Shown one piece after another: positions 56,172 through 64,000 of a DNA stretch of 64,000 nucleotides. This stretch comes from Perilla frutescens (taxonomy: Eukaryota > Streptophyta > Magnoliopsida > Lamiales > Lamiaceae): the NCBI GenBank assembly GCA_026008535.1, contig BRKX01000007.1, forward strand, positions 8,641,001 to 8,705,000, given 5' to 3'. Numbering within the stretch: the stretch's first letter is position 1; every line of letters starts with the position of its first letter. Both the position numbers and the translations under genes were made by a program. Below the pieces are notes generated by a model. The model was not told the DNA's origin and searched no databases. It saw only the letters and a list, made by a program, of their open reading frames with translations.

Positions 56172-56698
56172 AACACTTCATCTTCATACTTGCCAATACG
56201 AAATGGCACTCGAACTTGCTTGTTCACCTTGGTTTCTCCACTGTCGCTCAACCACTGCAGCTTGTATGGCTTAGGATGCTTGAGAACCGGCAATCCTAAT
56301 TTTATCACCATCACAACACTTGCAACATTAATACAACTACCTCCATCAATAATCATACTACATACCTTATCCTTGATGTGGCATCGGGTATGGAATATGT
56401 TCTCCCTTTGTTCCTCATCGACGCTCTTGGTGTGCAAGCTAAGTGACTTGCGTGCAACCAAAATGAGAGCGTTGGGCGCTGCGTACTCCTCGTCCTCACT
56501 CGACTCGGACAATCCCGGCATCTCCGGATCAACTTCTTCTTCATCCGTCACGATCTCACCATTGTCCTTCAAGATCATCACACGTCGGTTTGGGCATTGG
56601 TTAGCTATGTGACCTCTAACTTGACATTTAAAATACTTAATGTCTCGGTTTCGGTTACCCGACGAGTCTTGATTACTCGATCCCGTCACTGTAGGCAC
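56102..56698 (-). pseudogene. CRM gag zinc knuckle and protease
   Basis: The knuckle reads YFKCQVRGHIANQC: the first zinc-binding Cys is Tyr, a single-base change. The protease active site follows at IIDGGSCINVAS, using the D-G-G form common in this clade, with LQWLSDSGETKVNKQVRV downstream. Confidence 0.8.
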
Positions 56699-56791
56699 CT
56701 CGGTCTTTGGCTTAGTGAACGGTTACTTCTCATCCTTCTTTCCTTGATTTGTAGTCTTCCATGGGGTTGCGTTGGAATTTAAGTTCGACTT

Positions 56792-56953
56792 CTATGTAGA
56801 AGAACTCGCTCGATTGTTGTTACCCCTCCTCTTGAGTTGGTTCTCTACCTTTATAGCCATTTGCACCATGTCCTCCATTTCCACATAATGCTGCAACTCC
56901 ACCACTTCTCGGATCTCTCTATGTAACCCGGCTAGAAAGCGAGCCATTGTGGC
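56792..56953 (-). pseudogene. CRM gag fragment at the insertion site
   Basis: An unlisted 53-codon stretch in an open frame: ARFLAGLHREIREVVELQ, then a segment ending VENQLKRRG and a stop near 56792. It is the C-terminal capsid region of chromovirus gag, truncated at 56953 by the next insertion. Between 56699 and 56791 stops interrupt the link to the zinc knuckle. Confidence 0.72.
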
Positions 56954-59900
56954 TGTAACAGCCCGGTCCCTTAGGCAGTCATTTTGATGGGGACGGGGTT
57001 GTTGGGCGTAAAAGCCGAAGAAAATTGATAGATTAATCGGAAATCCAGGGGGGTATTTTTAGAATTAAACTAAGTTAGCGCCTCACAAACTTAGGCAACT
57101 TAACTTCATGACTTGGAAGGACTATCATCTTTAACGAATCAAAGGGGTCAAAGGATTCAATCGAGTCAACGGGATGCCAAATTATAGGCCAACCGAAATT
57201 TAAACAGAATCCAAAGGCAAACATATAGGAATTTGACTTTATAACTAAACAAGACTTCCTCAAAAGCCACAATGGCTAAGACCCATAAAAAGGTCGGAGT
57301 CAAATAAATCATACTGTCCCATTCATAGGACTAAACAAGAAACTAACTCAAAACTTAACTTGAACGAACAGAATCATGCTTGAAAGGAAAAGCCTCTTCA
57401 TAGGCGAACAATAATAACAAGCATGAAAGACTTATTCACAAGTCAACTGAAGATGAATAGATACCAGAATGCTCAATAGGTATGACTATTCAAATAACTC
57501 GGAATCAATAAAGGAACAACTGATATATCAAAGAACATGCTTTAAAGACTTTATTGGTAACTAGAATTCATAGCACTTAAGAGATGATATTCTTAAGAAT
57601 CAAGTTACATTAATCAAGACTAGATACTAATATCAGAGTACTTAGCAGAAACTTAGCGGAAGAAAACATGTAACCATACAGAGCAACAAACTTGAAACCT
57701 CAGACAACTCAGACAACCCCACCAGCAACACATCACCGGCCTCAGCATCTCAACCTGAAAACATTTGAAAAAGAGGGTGTGAGCACTAATGTACTCAGTG
57801 GGGTTTTATGAGAAAACTCTTTAATAAACTTTGGAATATCCAATTAATAACTGGCGGCATATGGAGAGCAAAACGCAAAAGCCCTCTCCATACCCGTAAA
57901 ACCTTTTACTTCCTTTTCTGGCGCCTTTCCTGGCTCAAACCTGCTGTCTACTGCACCCTTATGCCTTAGGATGAGAGAGGGAATACCTCAAATATCCTCT
58001 GAGTATGCGAGGGGATTACCCAGCAGTGACTCCATTCACTTTCAAATGTTCAACATTAGTGACACGAAGGTCACGGCATGATAATGCAAATAAACTGTTC
58101 TTTGAGCTCGATAACCTGCTTACAACAGAAGCTATATCCTTCCTTAACCTCCTTCCTTACTTAACCTTAACCTTCTTTACTTACTTAACTTAGCTCGCAA
58201 AACCAAGCGTAGAGCAATCATCTAAAGCTAATTCTTAATTGAGCATTGATCTCGGCCTACAAGGGATTTAACGCTACACTAAGAAGGCAATCCCTAATCC
58301 TTAACTATACGAGCTTTAACAAAGCATAAACATTCAAATACGAGGAAATGAATGCGGATAAACATCGATTGCAATAAAGCAATTCTAAACACCTCATGCT
58401 AGCATAAATTGTATATAAACAATTCTAGCATATCTAAACAAACTTGAGAGCTCACTTAACTTATACTAACTTCCTTTACTTTATCTAACTCAAATAACAA
58501 TTCAACATAATCATGCATATAACTTCCTTTATTCCTTTCTTTTACTTGTACAGAGACTAAACAGGCAGAGCATAAAATATTTTAATTGGATATTTCCCTT
58601 ACCTTAACATGCTTCTAGAGCTTAATAGCTCAAACCTTATACTTGGTTTAGAACCACCCACCTCGATGACGAACACCTCAAGAACAAGTGCGTAGACGAA
58701 GCAACGAGCTGAACATCCTTCCTCGGGGTTCACCTCATATTTACGAAAGTCGATCAATGACTTAAAACCTTATTCGAGCTCCTAATAAGACATCAAAACG
58801 ATATCTAAACCCTTGACCCTTAACTATAACTTAAAATGCGATAATTTAAAAGATTAAGGCATCCGAAATTACCATAAAAGGGGATGGAAAATCCGATTCG
58901 AACCATCGAGATTCCGGACGATCGGACACTGCTACCTCGTAGATCATCGAAAAAGCTTCGATTTGAGTACTCATGGGCCTCGTAACTCCAACCGAGGCGA
59001 AAGTTATGGCCTCCTCACGAAAACGTGCCGGAACTGCCGAAGCAGCCCCCCGCGACCGCGGACTTCCCCGCGCCCGCGGAACTCTGCGCGCCCGCGCACC
59101 TCCGCGCCCGCGCGCGCCGCGCGCTCGCGCACCGCCCTGGCCGAGAGGGCACCCCCGCGACCGCGGGAGCCCCCGCGACCACGGGAACCTCCGCGACCGC
59201 GCCATCTGGGCGATTTCCGGCGGCGGAAACTCCTCCTCCGCTCCTCCGCGCTCGACTCGCCAAACAAAAACTACTCGTCTCGGAGGTGCGCTCACGAAGA
59301 GCGCTCCTCGCTCGACTTTAGAAATGGAGGTTGAGAAATGAAAATGAGCAAGGATGAAGGGGAGGGGGCTCCTCTATATATAGGGGAAAACCAAGCTTCT
59401 CCGAGAAGCTTCTTCAGTGCAACAATACTGCTTTAAAAACATCGGGCTCGGTTAAAAGGCGCTTTATTCGATGTCGAGGTCCAAATGACCTCAGACATGA
59501 AATCCAAAAATACCGGGAGGTTCGTTGGCTTGAGTACTATTGAACCAACTTGACTCGGGATAAAGAACGAGTAATCTTGAAGGAAAACGAGAAAATATTC
59601 TCTTTTCAAAAATAAAGTTACTATTCCACGCAAGGGACAAATAAAATTCCCGAGCGCTCGATTGACCTCAGAATGGAAATCCGGGAACGCCAACGGATTC
59701 CTTGAGAAATTTCCTATAAGATAGGCTTGAAAGAACAAAGCTTGGGTCAACACACGAGGTTTCGCAAATTTCTAACGAACACGCTCCTACGGAAAAACAC
59801 TATTCATATCTTCCTTAAACGCATTTTAAATCACCGGGAACTCAAACGACTTCCGATTCAAAATCCGAAAGCACCGGCATGCTCCTTGGGTCAACACCTT

Positions 59901-60090
59901 TCAAACGTGACCAAAATTGGCTATAATTGAGCTCGGATCAAAATTCTCAAAAAGACGATTTTACGAAAAATAAATCCTAAAATCGCGGCTTAGAACCGAA
60001 ACATCTTAATTATGCTCAAAATTCCTTTTAATATTTCCTAATTAAAATTAAGAATTACTTAATCATATTCTAAAAATCCAGGTTGTTACA
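56954..60090 (-). repeat. 3' LTR of the Tekay-like element
   Basis: The ends are TGTAACAGCCCGG (plus, left) and GGTTGTTACA (right). The TATA box is minus CCCCTATATATAGAGG (plus 59373-59388). Below it on the transcribed side is a strongly GC-rich block (59041-59215) of CGCGACCGCGG and CGCCCGCG units. Frames on both strands at 58846-59341 are Arg/Pro/Ala translations of this block. Confidence 0.9.
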
Positions 60091-62957
60091 TCCTACACCC
60101 CTTAAAAAAATTTCGTCCCGAAATTTACTTCATCTCAACAGAGATCTGGATTCCTTTTCAAGAACTTAAGGCCTTACTGAAACAATCTGGGTTTGAAACC
60201 TTTACTATAGGGCTAAGAATAGCTTGAGGCCTTCCTTTATAAAATAGTCCTCACGTAGGACTAATACTTCTATAATCATTCTTCTTTTCGTCCTCAAAGC
60301 TTAAGCATCTTCTATCTTTTCTTCCTTATGAAATCTCTCTCGAAACATCACTTTATACGAGCTTCTTATGATCTTGCATTCGAGCGGACCTTTAGAAACT
60401 ATTCGATTAATGAAAGAAATAAAAGAAAAGAAAACTTCACCGAGCTTGCTCCTCGTGCACGGACAATCTCAACAAGTCAGTCCTTCTTTTGTCTCTCTTG
60501 GCTTTACTTTTACTTCTGACTTTACTTCACGCAACCTTTGAGAAAATTTTAACGAACTCGAACTAGACGATAAACTCGAAAATCGGACACTTACTTCGAT
60601 GGTAGCTCGCACGCTCTATCATGTTGAAAACTCACTTTATCTTCACCTTTAACTTCTTGAGGTTCAACTTCTTCGTCTTCTTGGGGCGTACTTCGTGATG
60701 CGCTCCAAACATAAATTCTTGACGCAACTTAAATCTAAATTTCTTCATCGCAGTCATCTCTTTTTCTTGAAGCAGTCGTCTGGCTTCATGGCTTCTTCCG
60801 GTGGTCACTATCGCTTGCAGGTGTGAAGATTGCACATCTGGACTTTGAACTACATGCTTGGAACTTACTTGCCGACATTCCTTAGATCACCTCCAAATGC
60901 AACGAGCTAAGAAATCTTCTTGGAAACGCACGTCCTAAACTTAGAGAATATTATCTGGCGCTTACTCAGATTCCACTTCCTTCTAGGAAATACTATCTCT
61001 TATTCCTCCAACCTTGACTAAAAAGAATACTACTATAACTCTCTGCTTTATTTCAAGATCCACACTCGAGTTCTATGAGTGGGAGTAAAATAAACGAACG
61101 CCTCGGAGTGCGGACTTTATCTTAATCAATAATTTCTTGACAAAGTCAAAATCTAGAAAGAATATAACACTTGGTTATATATGCCAAAAATATTGCCTTT
61201 TCAGAGGACTTATAAACTTGAAGGATTCTTGCACATAACAAAGATATGGAAGAAATCAACGGTTAGCAACTGAAAACCGTGCTTCAATATTCTCTCACAG
61301 GCATCAACATAGCCTATCAAAGAAATGCTATTACTGATTCTTGATGATCAAAGAAGTACCATCAAAAGGATTGTAAATTATCCAAGCGGATATAATCAAA
61401 GAATTTCAAATGGTATAAATAGAGAATTTCAATTGATACAAAGCTATTGAAGGGCAATTGATTCAATTAACAAGAGAATAAATCGATTCCAAAAGAGAAT
61501 GAACAAATCGATTCTATTGACAAGAGAATGAATAAATAGACTCAACAAAAACTTCCATCAAACTGAAACTCTCAATCTTTCGAACACTAGGTCTATCTTC
61601 TTAATGATCTTCTTTGGGTTCTTAACTTCTTTCTTGATCGACATGCATCTTCTTCTTCGGGTCTTTTCTTTCTTGAGTATCACATACCTTCTTCTTGGCG
61701 AGGTTGCTATGAAAAAGCATGAGTCAGCTGGACTCAAATGGCTGCGCCTGGTCGGAAAAGCGATATCCGGAGATCTCTTCCTATCTATCGAACGGGACAC
61801 GATAAAGCGACTTGATCTATGGATCCTTCTGGACTCAATATAACTTGACTTCAACGTCTCTTGGAAGCTTGGTAGAACACTGATATATCTTCAAATTCTC
61901 TTGGCTATGGTCGTGACAACAATCTTCATCTTTATTAATCGGCTTGAAACAAGCGATAACTTCTGGGCATCGAACGCGACATGACCTTGAATGTCTTTTC
62001 TTTGAATCAATGAGCTTCTATCGAAGGAAATGAATCTTCATTTCTTGCGAACGCGATCGGATCTTCAAACGAGACTTTTATTGAGTTGAAAACTCTTGCG
62101 TGGGGATTCCTTGAACTTGCGTTGGATTCACTATCGGATATCTTGCCTTTAACTTGATTGCTTATCTTCTTGCTCCTTGCTCGAAACTGAACTTCATAAC
62201 CTTCTTCTCGATCCTACTATAATCTTGAAATCTTTTATCCTTCTTATGAATGCTCTATAAATGTTCTTTCAAACAGCCCTACTTAACTCTAGCTCCTTGA
62301 GAAGGAACTTACTCAATCTAGGTTCATAAGAGAACCTAAAGGAAATTCTAGAATTCTCCTTAATTCAAGCTCACTATAGTCTATGTTCTAACTATATTCT
62401 CTATGCCTCGTTCATCCTTAACTCATCCTTAAATTCTTTTCTTATGGGCAGTAGACGAGCCTTTATCATAAAGAAGATTTTGAAATCAACTTTCAAACTT
62501 TATAACTCTACTCAAAATTTTCAACGGTCTAAAATGACCGAAATAGTTCGAGTATCTGCAGAAAATAATATTCTGAAAAGATTTTCTTCTTGATCGAGTC
62601 CTTAATGACTCAAAACTCTTAAAACATCGATCTAGAACTTACTTCAATAAGTTCCACTTTAAACTTTGGTATAACCAAAAATTTTATTTCTAAAGAAATA
62701 ATGATCGATTTTCAAAATCGAATAACCTTGTCTTTGCTCAGAACTTTTCTTCTTTATCCTGTACTTTCAAAGAGTTATACCAAATATAATCAAAATACTT
62801 TAACTCAATCATACCTTAATTTGTTCAAGATGCGAGGGTGATGATGAGCTGGGGGTTGCTGATTAATACCTTTGAACAATTCAATATTCACATAGGAGTC
62901 AATCAAACTTTAAGAAGAGACAGGTCTGCAGAGTTGCAAACCTGCTCTGATACCATC
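60091..62957 (-). other. non-coding internal region of the Tekay-like element
   Basis: No domain recognisable. At the left end, minus-strand 'gggacgaaatttttttaagg' leads into the PPT-like aaggggtgtagga (plus ~60091-60103); this wording is typical of the end of pol and PPT in Tekay/Del chromoviruses. Frames at 60328, 60632 and 61558-61854 are short and unremarkable. Confidence 0.75.
62944..62955 (-). promoter_or_regulatory. primer-binding site (tRNA-Met) of the Tekay-like element
   Basis: Minus-strand TGGTATCAGAGC, a perfect match, 2 bp inside the 5' LTR. Confidence 0.95.
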
Positions 62958-64000
62958 TGTAACAGCCCGGTCCCTTAGGCAGTCATTTTGATGGGGACGG
63001 GGTTGTTGGGCGTAAAAGCCGAAGAAAATTGATAGATTAATCGGAAATCCAGGGGGGTATTTTTAGAATTAAACTAAGTTAGCGCCTCACAAACTTAGGC
63101 AACTTAACTTCATGACTTGGAAGGACTATCATCTTTAACGAATCAAAGGGGTCAAAGGATTCAATCGAGTCAACGGGATGCCAAATCATAGGCCAACCGA
63201 AATTTAAACAAAATCCAAAGGCAAACATATAGGAATTTGACTTTATAACTAAACAAGACTTCCTCAAAAGCCACAATGGCTAAGACCCATAAAAAGGTCG
63301 GAGTCAAATAAATCATACTGTCCCATTCATAGGACCAAACAAGAAACTAACTCAAAACTTAACTTGAACGAACAGAATCATGCTTGAAAGGAAAAGCCTC
63401 TTCGTAGGCGAACAATAATAACAAGCATGAAAGACTTATTCACAAGTCAACTGAAGATGAATAGATACCAGAATGCTCAATAGGTATGACTATTCAAATA
63501 ACTCGGAATCAATAAAGGAACAACTGATATATCAAAGAACATGCTTTAAAGACTTTATTGGTAACTAGAATTCATAGCACTTAAGAGATGATATTCTTAA
63601 GAATCAAGTTACATTAATCAAGACTAGATACTAATATCAGAGTACTTAGCAGAAACTTAGCGGAAGAAAACATGTAACCATACAGAGCAACAAACTTGAC
63701 ACCTCAGACAACTCAGACAACCCCACCAGCAACACATCACCGGCCTCAGCATCTCAACCTGAAAACATTTGAAAAAGAGGGTGTGAGCACTAATGTACTC
63801 AGTGGGGTTTTATGAGAAAACTCTTTAATAAACTTTGGAATATCCAATTAATAACTGGCGGCATATGGAGAGCAAAACGCAAAAGCCCTCTCCATACCCG
63901 TAAAACCTTTTACTTCCTTTTTTGGCGCCTTTTCTGGCTCAAACCTGCTGTCTACTGCACCCTTATGCCTTAGGATGAGAGAGGGAATACCTCAAATATC
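62958..64000 (-). repeat. 5' LTR of the Tekay-like element (partial)
   Basis: Near-identical to 56954-57996. If full length it should end at about 66094, outside the window. Confidence 0.93.

Larger units (their letters stand above)
39850..56953 (-). mobile_element. CRM-type chromovirus, 3' LTR to gag, split by Athila-2
   Basis: Pieces are 39850-41047 (LTR plus pol C-terminus) and 53602-56953 (INT, RNase H, RT, PR and part of gag), with Athila-2 between. After excision of Athila-2 the INT frame is continuous across the junction (FSPFEV before, YGFNPLTPLDL after). The pol frame runs ~350 bp into the 3' LTR, an arrangement typical of CRM elements, and integrase wording (VLGLPRSKRGHDSIFVVVD) fits that clade. 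It carries two frame changes and several stops. The rest of gag and the 5' LTR lie beyond the window, displaced by the Tekay-like element inserted at 56954. Confidence 0.8.
56954..64000 (-). mobile_element. Tekay-like non-autonomous LTR element (LARD type), runs off window
   Basis: The left LTR is 56954-60090 (3137 bp), the internal region 60091-62957 (2867 bp), and the right LTR starts at 62958 and is cut at 64000. All spacings between LTR copies are 6004 bp. A tRNA-Met primer site at the right end and PPT at the left end put the element on the minus strand. No gag or pol motif is seen inside, so it depends on enzymes from elsewhere. The overlapping ~1.04 kb of LTR shows about 7 differences by eye. 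The left flank GTGGC (56949-56953) should recur at about 66095. Confidence 0.88.

Noticed and set aside
57075..57272. 65-codon minus-strand frame, repeated at 63079-63276
   Set aside because: Its apparent conservation is only the duplicated LTR.
58846..59341. Six overlapping frames on both strands, Arg/Pro/Ala-rich
   Set aside because: All come from the CpG-palindromic block in the LARD LTR; GC-rich DNA lacks stop codons in all frames.

Overview
This is a gene-poor, repeat-dominated stretch of a flowering-plant nuclear genome, probably a eudicot; the species cannot be fixed from sequence alone. Plant hallmarks are LTR retrotransposons of the Sirevirus, Athila, CRM and Tekay types, plus a Stowaway-type and a Mutator-type element. 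I see one plausible host protein gene, a 131-residue, three-helix membrane protein at 2400..2795 (minus strand). Nearly everything from about 5.9 kb onward is nested LTR retrotransposons.

Layout, left to right. 1-1350: LTR-like remnant. 1406-2142: Mutator-like fold-back element with ~225-bp inverted arms and a 10-bp target-site duplication (TSD). 2400-2795: host gene. 2796-5860: AT-rich DNA with a Stowaway MITE (3360-3599) and a 220-bp tandem duplication. 5861-6486 and 17431-17819: two halves of an older LTR-like repeat split by a Sirevirus (Ty1/copia, minus strand, 6487-17425). That Sirevirus has 941-bp LTRs, a decayed gag-pol and an extra envelope-like ORF, and carries a 1400-bp gypsy solo LTR (12695-14094, TSD ATCAG) in its integrase.

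From 17820 a nest opens whose outer elements all run off the right edge. Athila-3 (3' LTR 17820-19327) is split by a complete plus-strand Copia element (19680-28992, TSD CTTTT) and then by Athila-1 (3' LTR 30429-32040). Athila-1 reverse transcriptase is split at 39849/39850 by a CRM-type chromovirus. The CRM element is split twice: by a full-length Athila-2 (41048-53601, 1591-bp LTRs, TSD CAACT) and by a non-autonomous Tekay-like element with 3.1-kb LTRs (56954 to beyond 64000). All nest members except the Copia element lie on the minus strand.

By-eye LTR divergence runs from about 5% (Sirevirus) through 3% (Copia-2) and 1.4% (Athila-2) to below 1% (Tekay-like element), which fits the nesting order. 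Athila-2 is the best-preserved element: a 1776-codon gag-pol frame with all catalytic motifs, one frame break near the gag start and one in-frame stop in the envelope-like ORF. The others are mostly disabled by stops, many of which look like C-to-T changes of CAG, CAA, CGA or TGG codons, and by deletions of catalytic motifs.

I found no clear new gene system. The signals most worth following are regulatory: polypurine-tract (PPT) motifs repeated around the envelope-like ORF in three Athila elements, a U3-like block plus splice signals upstream of the intact envelope-like ORF of Athila-1, and regularly spaced palindrome pairs in the solo LTR.
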